DNA of 64,000 bases, from the NCBI GenBank assembly GCA_030272585.1, contig BSYQ01000001.1, positions 3,472,001-3,536,000 of the forward strand, written 5' to 3'. Origin of the DNA: Bryopsis sp. KO-2023. Taxonomy: Eukaryota > Chlorophyta > Ulvophyceae > Bryopsidales > Bryopsidaceae. The notes below the pieces were generated by a model that was given only the letters and a program-made list of their open reading frames with translations, made no database searches and had not been told where the DNA came from. Below, piece by piece: positions 10,998 to 21,000 of the stretch; the first letter of the stretch is position 1, and every line of letters begins with the position of its first letter. Position numbers and translations under genes: made by a program.

Positions 10998-13309
10998 ATG
11001 GGATCGTCGAGGGGTGCTACGATGCCCGCCACCTCGCCCGTCCATCGCGCCCAGCTCAGCAGATGGACACAACCTGGATTCGCAAAACGTAGCGTCCTTG
11101 GACTCCCTCGATGTTCCACCACAAAGCAAGAGTCCGCCTCACCAAAACCTGTATCTGCGACTGACGCCGCTCCTGCGCCGAGCTTGGACACCCAGATATT
11201 GTCGCTAGCCGTGCCTGCGTTGGGTGTTGAAGTCATCGACCCTCTGCTGTCTGTGGCGGACGCAGCTTTTGTCGGGCGACTGGGTGCTGCAGAACTTGGT
11301 GGCTTGGGCGTTGCTTCAGCTGTCTTTACTTCCTGCAATTCCTTATTTAATTTCTTATCCAATGCCACTGGACCCCTGGTCGCCCAAGCATTGGCACGAG
11401 ATGATTTGACAGTGGCCAAGAAAACAACTGGCCAAGCATTGGTCCTTGCAGCATCGCTGGGTGAGCAGCTAGCTCTATACTGGATGGGTCCTATTTTCCC
11501 TGCAGCCTGTGAGTAACAGAGTGAAATATTGGATTAAAAAAATACAAGATGATGCAATGCTACGTACCAATGTGCAGGTTTTTCATGTTGTACCGTGTTG
11601 CATCTCTTTGGGCTGCCGATTCTTGAGGCCATCTCGGGGGGGTCGAAGGAAAACGCTGGCCCTGTGCTGGATGCAGCCATTGCTTATTTGAGGTGGGCAA
11701 TAATAAATGCACCAGGCGCTTTCAAGAGGCCAGATGGATACTCATTATTGTCATGCACATTTCAAAAATTTTAGCAAAATTGAGTTTGAATGGATACGCT
11801 CTCAGACCAAAAGGTCCAGAACCGCATTCCATGCCTCTGAGATTTAGGCCTTTCCCAGATGTTCCATTTTGAGTATCCTGCATTCCTTTTGGTTCGCTTT
11901 TGCTCAGAATTTGTGCCTCTGCCCTTCGGGTTTGTGGTCGTATGCGTTTCTAAACTGGACTTCCCTCTGAATAAAGTATCTGATATGTGTCTATATCTGC
12001 AAATATATATTTGTGGAGATGGATGGGTGGTTGAATCCGGGGGTTGTTTCAAAATGTGAATTTTTGGGCTAAATGTTGTAGCATCCGATCCTGGGGCCTG
12101 CCAGCCGGACTGATATGTAGAGTGAACGGAGGTGCTTTTCGAGGCTTGTTGGACACGAAAACTCCTTTCTATGTCGCGCTGGGTGCGAATGCGGTGAATG
12201 TTGTGTTGAATCCATTTCTAATATTTGGGATTGGACCCTTCCCACATCTTGGCATAGAAGGGGCAGCTCTCACCACAGTCGCTGCTGAGTGGTTGGCTGC
12301 TTTCGCAGGGTTGTACAGCCTGTCGAGATCCAGGGTGAGAAAAAGAACTTCTGCAAAAGTGAAGGATGCATTTTTCCCTCCTCTTTTGTGGAGACAATGC
12401 CAACTTGGATATTTTTTTCTGCACCAGATCATGTACTTCTCCGCAAAAAGTGTGTTTTTTGCTTGATAAGTGGTGGTTTGGATGTCTGTTGGGGTCGGCA
12501 ATTTCGGCCAGGTTTCCATACCATGAGAAGGAGGGGGGGGGGGTTACATGCATCACAAGTGACAGAGAATGTCCATATTTTGACCGGTAATTGATTTTGT
12601 TGTGCAGCTGGGGATTCCTGACGTATCGATCCCGGAGTGGTCTGAGCTCCAGCCACTTCTGCAAGCGAGTCTGGCATTGTTCATTCGGACTGCCTCCCTC
12701 CAATCGGTTTTCCTCCTGGCATCTTCCACCGTTTCCCACACAGCCCTTCTACCCGATGGCACTCTGGATCCCACCCAAGTGGCTGCCCATCAAATCACTT
12801 TCCAGTGCTGGATGTTCTTATCATTCTTTGTCGATTCGGTGGCGGTGGCAGCCCAAGGCCTCGTCGGTGACTCCTTGGGGAAAGGAGATGTCAAAAAAGC
12901 AATCAAAGCAGGGGATCGTACGCTCCAATACGGGGCTGTCTTAGGAGTAGTTTTAGGGATTTCTTTCGCATTCGGAAAACAATGGCTGCCGTTTGTGTTT
13001 TCTGAAGACCAGGGGGTGATTTCGACAGCAAGAGGAGTGTTGGGAATCGTAGCTTTTGCTCAGCCCATTAGCGGCTTGGTGTTTGTATTTGATGGGATTT
13101 TTATGGGGGCGGCAGACTTTGAGTTTGTTGCGAGTAGTGTATTGACTGCGTGTCTGCTTGGGGAAGGGTTGATGGTCCTTAGGGGGGGAGGCCTTGTTGG
13201 AGTGTGGCAATCTTTGGTTTTAGTCCAGGTAGCTAGGGCTGTAGGACTGGGTCTTAGGTATTGGGGATATCTTGGAGGGCCGTTCGTTAGGGAGAAAGAG
13301 AGCGGATGA
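10998..13309 (+). CDS. MATE-family efflux transporter, probably plastid-targeted
   Basis: Four exons splice in phase: 10998-11460, 11578-11692, 12082-12334 and 12608-13309, giving about 510 residues, the usual MATE length. The first 55 or so residues are rich in Ser, Arg, Thr and Ala and look like a chloroplast transit peptide. The transporter begins at ILSLAVPALGVEVIDPLLS. It contains the MATE blocks VADAAFVGRLGAAELGGLG, VLDAAIAYLRIRSWGLPA, RGLLDTKTPFYVALGANAV and VAAHQITFQCWMFLSFFVD, each within or beside predicted membrane helices. MATE proteins expel organic compounds in exchange for H+ or Na+. The plant plastid subgroup (DTX44-46/EDS5-like) has the same VDxAFVGRLG start and long N-terminus. 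The substrate is not visible. The intron at 11693-12081 holds no separate gene. Confidence 0.9.
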
Positions 13310-13574
13310 ATTGAAATTTGGGGTTTATCCTGGAAAATATTGTTGGCACTGTACAATTCTTAATTCTTTTGATGATAGGCTTGGCGTCAGGCGATGGCCT
13401 GATTTGCACAGTTTCCTTTTCTGGCGGATTTCGATTATCCCTGATACTGCATTGAATTTCTGATCTAAGAGCAATTGGCCTCTGCAAAAGGTCAACACTC
13501 TTTCACCACCACCAATGTGGTGAGCACTCAAGTAAAAGGGGTATTTTCAGTGGCTTTTTTCCTCTCGAAAGTAA
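13310..13574. other. 3' flank of the MATE gene
   Basis: No gene seen. It runs into the first copy of the dispersed repeat. The part before about 13575 shows no match to the 5' flanks shared by the other two copies. Confidence 0.4.
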
Positions 13575-13852
13575 TTGCTTTGGTTAATTTGGAATACCTG
13601 TGAGATCAGTTGCAGATCTCAAACACCAACTTGAGAAAGCTATCAACTTTCAGATTGTGCATCCCTACGTTATACAACAGTGTGTGCGTGGCAGTTTTCA
13701 TCAATCCCTGATTGGTATCTTGCACTGTGGTGTTTGTGAGAAATTCTCCGCTGGGGTCAAGATATGTTGGGTGTGCGTAAAGAGCAATCGCAAGAATCGA
13801 ACGGATTCCAGAAACAGATTTGTGAACGATTCTGTCGTGTCGGACTGGAATG

Positions 13853-13867
13853 TACGACAGTGTCGTA
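13853..13867. repeat. Perfect 15-bp palindrome in copy 1
   Basis: TACGACAGTGTCGTA: two 7-bp arms round one central base. The same palindrome occurs in the other two copies of the unit at the same relative place, upstream of the minisatellite. Confidence 0.9.
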
Positions 13868-13917
13868 CGATCCGCACAAAACCCGTTCTACGCTTCCATT
13901 TTTTACAGAGCACTCAA

Positions 13918-14015
13918 GGCGAACAAGGCGAACAATACCAGCGAGCAAGGCGAACAAGCGGAAAGGGCGAACACCAGCGAGCACGGCGAACAAGCGGAAA
14001 GGGCGAACAAGCGAA
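13918..14015. repeat. GGCGAAC minisatellite in copy 1
   Basis: Irregular tandem array built on GGCGAACA, with variants such as GCGAACACCAGCGAGCAC. The array is longer in copies 2 and 3. In translation it gives shifting Glu/Gln/Ala/Arg-rich strings in every forward frame, so an open frame across it is not evidence of coding. Confidence 0.8.
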
Positions 14016-14021
14016 AACAAA

Positions 14022-15059
14022 ATGATAACACTACTCTTACTTCCGGCGAAAAAAATGGCGACTGACACACTTACGAACTTGGCGAAAAACACTCTGACTT
14101 ATCTTTTCCGAGACGTTCACACTTCTACGAACAATATCCAGGCGAAGACAAGCGTTGAACGAACCACGTTCTCGGCGAATGGCGACGACAACAAAATTCT
14201 CTTCTTTTTTTTTCTGGCTTTGGTCGGGTTGGTATTTTTGTTGGCTTGGTGGTTGTACTTGGCGGTGACGGCTTTGGGCGAGGTGGAGCGTGAAAGAAAG
14301 GAAGAAAAAAAAAAGAGAAGAGTTCAAATGAAGGCAGCAAAAACTTGCTTGCAGCGGAAGACGATCCAAATTTCGAAAGAGGTGGAGGAGAGAGAAAAAG
14401 TGGCAGCCGAGCTTAAAAAAGAAAAAAACAATACCAAAAAAAATCAAAAAGAGCTTGATGATGTCAAGGCAGAATTGCAGGGGCTGAAAAAAGAGTTGGA
14501 GGAAAAGAAAAGGAAACTTGGTTTGGTGGAGGCAGATCTGAAGGAGACCAAAAAAGAGTTGGACAGAAAAAAGGAGGAACTGGCTTCAGTAAAGGTGGAT
14601 TGTGAACAAGCTGAAAAAAATCTGGCTGAACTGAAGGAATCTTTGGTGATGAAGGAGAATGCAAAACTGGAAGAAAAACTGGCTGAAGTGGAGGACGATG
14701 TGCAGGCTGTGGAGAAAGATTCGGATGGAGGGGAGGATGCTTTTTTGCTGGAGGAGAATGCGGACATGATTCTCGCTGGAGTGGAGGATATTTTGAAGGA
14801 GTCGGACAGAATTCTGGATGGAGGGGAGGACGATTTGCTGGAGGAGAATGCGGACAGAATTCTGGCTGGAGTGGAGGATATTTTGAAGGAGTCGGAAAGA
14901 ATTCTGGGTGGAGTGATGGATGCTTCGGTGGAGGAGGATGCAGACAGAATTCTGGATGGGGTGGAGGATGTTTTGAAGGATGTGGAAAAAATTCTGGGTG
15001 GAGTAAAGGATGCTTCGGTGGAAGAGAATGCGGAGGGTTTGGGAAAAAAATCTGCCTGA
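14022..15059 (+). CDS. Membrane-anchored coiled-coil acidic-repeat protein, copy 1 (probably truncated)
   Basis: No known family recognised. The start at 14022 is the first ATG shared by all three copies; the open frame itself extends upstream to 13764. Visible order in 345 residues: a short basic/Thr-rich N-terminus with PAKKMATDTLTNLAKNTLTY, one strong membrane segment (FFFFLALVGLVFLLAWWLYL), a basic patch (ERERKEEKKKRRVQMKAAK), a Lys/Glu heptad coiled coil of about 120 residues, then acidic repeats of the form GGVEDxLKESERILGGV. The reading frame then stops. Sequence matching the C-terminal part of copy 2 continues, with stops, to 15735, so copy 1 has lost its C-terminus. The membrane segment points to a signal-anchored protein with the coiled coil on one side. 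Confidence 0.55.
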   Translation: MITLLLLPAKKMATDTLTNLAKNTLTYLFRDVHTSTNNIQAKTSVERTTFSANGDDNKILFFFFLALVGLVFLLAWWLYLAVTALGEVERERKEEKKKRRVQMKAAKTCLQRKTIQISKEVEEREKVAAELKKEKNNTKKNQKELDDVKAELQGLKKELEEKKRKLGLVEADLKETKKELDRKKEELASVKVDCEQAEKNLAELKESLVMKENAKLEEKLAEVEDDVQAVEKDSDGGEDAFLLEENADMILAGVEDILKESDRILDGGEDDLLEENADRILAGVEDILKESERILGGVMDASVEEDADRILDGVEDVLKDVEKILGGVKDASVEENAEGLGKKSA

Positions 15060-15735
15060 AATGGGGATGTGATGGTGGAGGGGGATATGGAAGAGGAAAA
15101 AAATCTGGGTTGAGTGGAGGGAGAGTTGGTGGAGGAGGAGGAGGATCTGAGGTAAAATCTGGATGGACTGGAGGATGTGGTGGTGGAGGACGGGGTGGAA
15201 AAAACTGTCTGGAGTGGGGGATGCTTTGGTGAAGGATGTCTGGAGAAAGAAAAGGAGAATGTCAAAAGAAAATGCAGACACCGAGAGGAGGACGGCTTTG
15301 GAGGAATAACTCAGCAATATCAGAAAGAAAACGGGTGGGATGAGCAGGGTGGGTGAGGACAGGAGCAGTCCCAGGAAAAATGTGGACACCCCTGTGAAGG
15401 TGAAGACTTTGGAGGAGATCATGAGAGAGGTTAAGGAAAAGAAGGGGCTGGGTGGGACAGACTTGAGGGTGCAAGAAAGGAAAGAAAAAAATTCCAGCAA
15501 AAACGAAGACATTACTGAGAACAGGGATAACAAGGACGGAAAAGTGAAGGACATCCAGCAGGAGGTCAGGGAGATGAAGAGAAGGCAGGAGGAAAGGTTC
15601 ATGGCCAAAGAAAATGCGGACAACGAGAGGAGGACCTCAGCAGCATCAGGAAGAAAGCGGGCGGGACGAGCAGGACGATGGAGGAGACGAGGGAGGTGTG
15701 AGTATGAGACCCCATCAACTGTGGTTTCTGGATGA
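15060..15735 (+). pseudogene. Decayed C-terminal part of the copy-1 protein
   Basis: An open stretch at 15340-15735 still reads VKDIQQEVREMKRRQEERF and MAKENADNERR, the same blocks found intact at the C-terminus of copy 2. Between 15060 and 15340 the frame is broken by several stops and shifts. Confidence 0.65.
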
Positions 15736-16813
15736 GCATTGCTCGTTGCATGCGTAACTTTTCAACCATCATTCTTCAACGTTTTATTCAACCAGCATTT
15801 GCAAGTTTTTCTTTTTCAACCATCGTTTTATTCAAGCTGCATTTCAATTTCAATTTATTCAACATGTTTTCTTCTTTCTCAACTTCAGTTTCGACCCTCA
15901 AGGGTCGTCCATCCAATGAGGTTTTTCAATGAATACTTTCATTTGCTTATGCATTTTTCAAAAATGCAGTTCAGGTGACCACCTGCAGTTTTCGACCAGT
16001 TTCAAGTTCATTTTGAAACACATGATTCACCTTCAAGTCATCAGGTGTATTTCAAGTTCTCAAGTATTTGTGGACAGTGTTACTGGCCAGCAGATTCCTC
16101 AATCAGGGGGATCTTTCAACTTTTTTCAACTTGCATTGGAGCAATCGTTCCAGGGTCTTCTGCAGCATGCATTCAAGGAGGGGCAATGTTTGTTCGAAAA
16201 GAACATCCTGGGAAGGGGGGCATTCAAGTAAGATCTGAACATCTCTCTTCAAAATCAAACTTGCTGACAAGGTTCCACATGCTTCCAATTCAACGAGTCA
16301 ATTACATCAGCAGCAATGAGTTTGCAGCAACAGGTCAATAGGTCAGGTCAGACACCTTGACAAGGTCTTTTTAAAAATGAACTTCAAAAAAGGGATGAGT
16401 TATTTTCAAAGTTATATTTTCCTGTTGGCGGGGAATATCACCAAAACATTGTTATATACTTTTTCATAAATTGTATCGTGGCCTGGGGGCTTCTGTTGAG
16501 CTCAAAACACTGGCCGATATCTGAAGGAATCGAGGTTACTGCATCCAACAGAGGCGTTTTCAATGAAAACCAGTTTTCTTGTTCAAAGCTAACATGTCTT
16601 GCAAAGGTGATGCTTTACTTCACATGTCCCTCCTCGGTTCCTAGATCCAGCCAAGCGATTCTTAGATGTAGTCATACAATGCAGCCAGATTCGATCATCC
16701 ACATGCTGGTAAGGAGTTTGATACTTGCGGTCTCTTTCTTAGAGAGAGAAGTGAAATGGCTGTTGAGTCGTTACCCACAGAAAATGTTTTGAGCGATTGA
16801 TCGTCAGTTTTCA

Positions 16814-16859
16814 CAGTGCAGTGCAGTGCAGTGCAGTGCAGTGCAGTGGAGTGCAGTGC
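16814..16859. repeat. GCAGT pentanucleotide microsatellite
   Basis: About nine units with one variant (GGAGT). It is reduced to about two units in copy 2, so it arose by slippage in copy 1 after the copies separated. Confidence 0.85.
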
Positions 16860-17235
16860 TTTTTTTTCGAAGATCACTCCAAAGCTAAAACTTCATGGTA
16901 CATACAACCAACCCGTAAATGCTTTTGAACTCCTCAGCAACATTGTTTTTACCTGTGTTGGGAACCCCATTCTTGATGTTGGCTGGTTCAAGTGCTTTTG
17001 TCATTTCCCATTCAGAAAAGGGACGTTTTCAAGGAAGCTTCATTTTTTTGATGAGACTTATGAAGGTGGCAGAGGATATATCCAAGTGGAAAAATCATGT
17101 TCAAAAGAATGGTATGGTATCAGCTCAAAAGCCAGCACGCCATTCCTGAAGTTGTTCTCAACATGCTTTTATCTACCGCAAAACAGAGATGTGCAGTCCT
17201 CCTTAAGTGTTTTTCTCTCTCGTTCGATTGCAACG

Positions 17236-17345
17236 TGGCAGGGTGGACTTTATGATGGTTATCTTGCATACATCATCTGCCGGCCTCTCCTCAAGCCAGT
17301 GTCCATATTGGGCGACAAATACATGGTTCGACTCCATGCTGGTTT
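17236..17345 (+). promoter_or_regulatory. Possible internal Pol III promoter boxes (A-like and B-like)
   Basis: TGGCAGGGTGG at 17236-17246 resembles a tRNA A box with one mismatch to TRGCNNAGTGG. GGTTCGACTCC at 17335-17345 is a perfect B box, flanked by a 5-bp stem (CATGG/CCATG) as in a tRNA T-arm. A short T run follows. Both boxes are kept in copies 2 and 3. Their spacing (99 nt) is long and no acceptor stem pairs, so this is not a tRNA gene. Confidence 0.3.
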
Positions 17346-18008
17346 TTCATCAAACACCCAAGATCAAATCAACAGGACAGACTTAAGGAGCAGGGACTAT
17401 GCAGTCTCATCAGTGTGGATTTGGTTGAAGGGCTTGCAAGGCTTATCAAAAGACAGAAACTATACTCGCTTCCAGAGGCGCCTTGCAAGTCTTTTTTTGA
17501 CAAGATGAGCTGATGATCTATGAAACAGTGGATCCTGACTGAAAACAAAAACTGGAAAGGTCTGAAGCAGCATGATATGGTGTTCAACCAGCTCTGCTTT
17601 CTATGAGGGGAGGCTCACCTCTTCAATGAGCAGTCAAGCACAGATACATTGCAGAGGAGTGAAATGTTAATAGGGGTGGTTTTATATATATAACATTGAC
17701 TGTTTCTGGTGCATTGACACTGGTTTTAGATATTTCCATTGCACTGTGATTGCAGACTACTTTTGGAAGTCAAGCTTTGCAGCTGTCCCTCCAAACAGTA
17801 GTTTTTGATGAAACAGGGACAGAATGATGGTCACTGGCTGGAATCACCTCACAAAGAGTATTTCTTGATGTTGGAGTGCAAAGAATTCTGCTCTGCAAAT
17901 TCTTTCTCCATTCGATTGGCATCTGGACATATTACAGCAGTTTGACCACCCCCTTGCCCCACAGTCAATGTTCTAACCAATCGAGAGCTCTAGAACCCGT
18001 TTCTAACA

Positions 18009-21000
18009 TCACTCCAAAAGTTCATCAATTTTCATATGCCATTCGACACTTTCTGCTTCCACTTTTGCCAACAGCGCTGCAGCCCTTTCACCACAATCAG
18101 CTGCCAACTTTTTCGTCAAAAAATATGGTTTGCTGTATGCACCGACGTTCTGTTCCATGCCCTCCATTTTCCCCCCTCTTTCTCCCCCAATCCTAGGTAA
18201 CAGCTGCTTTTGGTGAGGTAACATTTCAGTGTGTGGACTTGTCCATAGCTCTCGGCTTCCATGGGCAGCAACCACATCAGTCAAGACAAACCACACTACA
18301 TCAGGATCCATCTTTGCCAAGGAGACGATCGCTTTGGATGCCGCCTCCCTAATGGGAAGAGCTTGAGATTTCCCCAAGAGTGGTACCAGCGTCTCCACCA
18401 ATGGACGAATAAACCCTTTGAACACCCCTCTGGTTTCCTCCTCCTCTGCAATCCTCGCGACACAACTCATCACACTAAGCTTCGAGCGCATGACTGTATT
18501 GGGGGCGGTTTCCTCCTCCAGCAGTCTCAGGCTGGTTCGGCCAGAGGCTTGCCCTTTCCCAGACACAATCCTTTCGAAGATGGGCCAAATGTCTTTCTTG
18601 AATCGACTGGCTAAGAACCTGCTCCCCCCTGATTTCGTCACGGACACAAGCGCATTCAATGCCCCCTCCATCGCAGCGATTCGACTGTCGCTCAATGCAG
18701 ACTTCAAGGGGTTCCACAGGATGTGGAGCATCGGCAAGACCATTTCTGGCTTTGGTGGAGTAGGATTCGAAGCTAGTCTGTGCTTGCTGACATGCCCCTC
18801 CCGAATTTGATCATCGATGGAGTGACAGCGGGAAGAGGATTTTAAGGCCATTAACGCCATGCTGCACACAGATAGCGCAAGAAGAGAAACCTGCATGCAA
18901 TGCAGGTCGAATCATTCCAGGGATGAACCCCCCAACACCCAATCAATTTTCCACCTCAAACGTCACATGATATGGTCTCGATACAATGGCAGAACCAGCC
19001 CCATTATTCTATGCCACGAAAACAAAAGTTTGAGGAGGTTTTCTTCCTCAAATTGAAGTTCGTTGGGGCATGGAATGGATGGAACCTCACCCTGATATCT
19101 TTCACCGACATGAGAGGTCCAGACAGCTCTGCCACCGAGGATGCAAGTACTGAGGTGGAATGAGTCCGCCGCATGCGCAACTCCAATTGCTCCTCCTCTC
19201 GTGGCTCCAACAAAACATCTTTCTCCATGTCGAAATCGTCCTCCGGCTCATTTAAGAACATCTCCATATCATTCGCATCACCTGTCAAAAATGCCACCGG
19301 AAATTCAGAACAGAAGAGTTCAGCAACGATGTTTTCTGAACACATGCACATCCACATGCACATTTGGCATGCACATGTCGAGGTGCATGTACATGCATCT
19401 CTTGTCCTTCAGTGGTCACTCTAATTGTTTTGTTGATCAGGCTGACTGAGTTGCAAAAATCTGAACAATGGCTGAACAATGCTGAAGCCACCAAAACTGT
19501 TAAATATCACGAAGGGCTCATATTGCTCATATGCAAGAAGTACACAAATTTTTGGCCTGAATGTATAGCACATTTCAAATTTGGGATGAAAACCCATCCA
19601 TATTGATTTGGAACCATTTCTGTTCGAAGAAAGAAAGCAAGCAAGAAAGAAAGAAACCAGAGGGCCCCTCGTGATGACACCACACCTTGGTGAGTCTTTT
19701 TCGATTCCACCTCCTGCACTCTAGCATTCAGAGCTTGGGCACACGCCTCAGATTCTTCCAGCAAGTTCTTGCTCTCCTTCTCTGCACAAGTAACGATCTC
19801 CAACATCGCTTGCAAAAATGCTGGAGTGTATCGTTCCGTGATCGCTCGTGAAACTATGGCAACACCCTTCAACATGCCCACAGCATATCTCAACATCAGG
19901 CAAGGGAGTAAATAAGCAAAGCCACCTTCCACCATCACCGCCACGATAAACCCCTTCCAAATATCAGCTCAAGCACACAGGGGAGACGATGAAGATATTA
20001 CACATAAAACAACAGTTCTCCATGCATCCAACACCAGCCCACAGCAAGATGTAACACCAACACAAAAAATGGAGCCCTTTTGTTCTGGGAAAAAGCCTCT
20101 GCATGCAGAGCATTCATTGGAGGCCCTGTCGGGCTGGGATTGATGCCCACAGGGGCAGGGGCAGGAAAATTACGGACCTGAGTGTAGTTAGGTGGAAAAC
20201 TCGTGGAAGGGGGTTGGTGGTGAGTCAGGTTTCTGACTGAAGAAGAACCAACAGCACAGGGCTTACCTTTAAGGAGAGAGTTGCGGGCTCTGCCAGAAGC
20301 GGCAGCAGCTTGGGAGCAACCCTCGCTCTTCTCAGCAGAGCGGCAAACAGATGGGGTGCATGCGGGTACAAGTGGATCTGTCGAAGCTGAGAACAGAGGC
20401 CATCCACTATGTAATCCCCATTAGCAGACACAAGCTGCTCCAAGGAGCCGTAGCCACAGTGCCAGCACACCTGCAAGCAGCAAAAGAAAACATTCTTCAT
20501 GGAACACCGACAATGTACAGGACGTGATTCGATGATGGAAAGGGGGGGGATGCACCAGAGTTTGGGGGTAGAAAATAGTGTTTTTCAGGTCAAACGACTC
20601 ACCGAATCGACAGCCGTTTCGGCAGCAGCTTGCACCAAGGGGCAAGGATCCCCCAGCCTCTCCAGCATAGGCATCAAGGCAAGGCGAAGAATTTGGCCAC
20701 CCTCAGCGAATGATTTCCCAACAACCCGGGCAAACGTCCCCACGGAGTCCAATAGCGTCCTCACCAGCATAGCATTCTGTCCTAGAGCCTAAGGATTTTA
20801 CAAAATCACACAGGGATCATAAAAACGGAAAAATAATTTGGTTTTGCAACAACAAAGGGGGAGGTGTCACCATTCAATGCCATGATTTCCTCATACACAT
20901 CATTCCACACAATACCTCAGTCGATAAAGGATCTCCAGCAACGTGTTCATCGTTGTATGTTTTTGCACTCCAGAGAGGCAGGGAAGTGTACGCATCCAAC

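Larger units (their letters stand above)
13575..17950 (+). repeat. Dispersed 4.4-kb unit, copy 1
   Basis: The unit recurs at 41165-45850 (reversed) and 51790-56490. In order it holds: a 5' leader shared with copy 3 (CATCCCTACGTTATACAACA and on), a 15-bp palindrome (13853-13867), a GGCGAAC minisatellite (about 13918-14015), the membrane/coiled-coil ORF (14022-15059), a decayed C-terminal part (15060-15735) and a long non-coding 3' module (about 15735-17950). It lies between the convergent MATE and TTI1 genes. Copy 1 lacks the roughly 180-bp outer 5' leader shared by copies 2 and 3. Its 3' module is nearly the same as that of copy 2 except for small indels. No transposase or terminal inverted repeat was found. 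Ends are estimates from comparing the copies by eye. Confidence 0.85.
15736..17950 (+). repeat. Conserved non-coding 3' module, copy 1
   Basis: About 2.2 kb that by eye is nearly identical to the matching part of copy 2 (reversed, about 41165-43340). Copy 3 has a shorter, more diverged version. It begins with a TTCAAC/TTCAAG-rich stretch. Several open frames exist (for example 15929-16231 and 16816-17508), but indels not divisible by three between copies break them, so I do not call a protein. A GCAGT pentamer array at 16814-16859 is expanded only in this copy. Confidence 0.7.

Noticed and set aside
14444-15265. Long minus-strand open frames (273 and 345 codons) opposite the copy-1 ORF
   Set aside because: Antisense shadows of Glu/Lys-rich repeats, giving Ser/Phe/Pro strings. 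Same in copies 2 and 3.
15929-16231. 100-codon open frame ending near a GT donor in the 3' module
   Set aside because: Copy 3 keeps much of it, but it stops early there and no next exon could be joined convincingly in any copy.
17331-17352. A tRNA gene suggested by the T-arm-like hairpin
   Set aside because: No acceptor stem, D-arm or anticodon arm can be formed with it. Only the promoter-like boxes remain.
16816-17508. 230-codon open frame in the 3' module of copy 1, similar to one in copy 2
   Set aside because: Similarity follows from near-identical DNA. Indels of one to four bases between copies change the frame, and no domain is recognisable.
13575-17950. Classic transposon with terminal inverted repeats
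   Set aside because: The estimated ends of the three copies do not show inverted repeats or clear target-site duplications, and no transposase is encoded.
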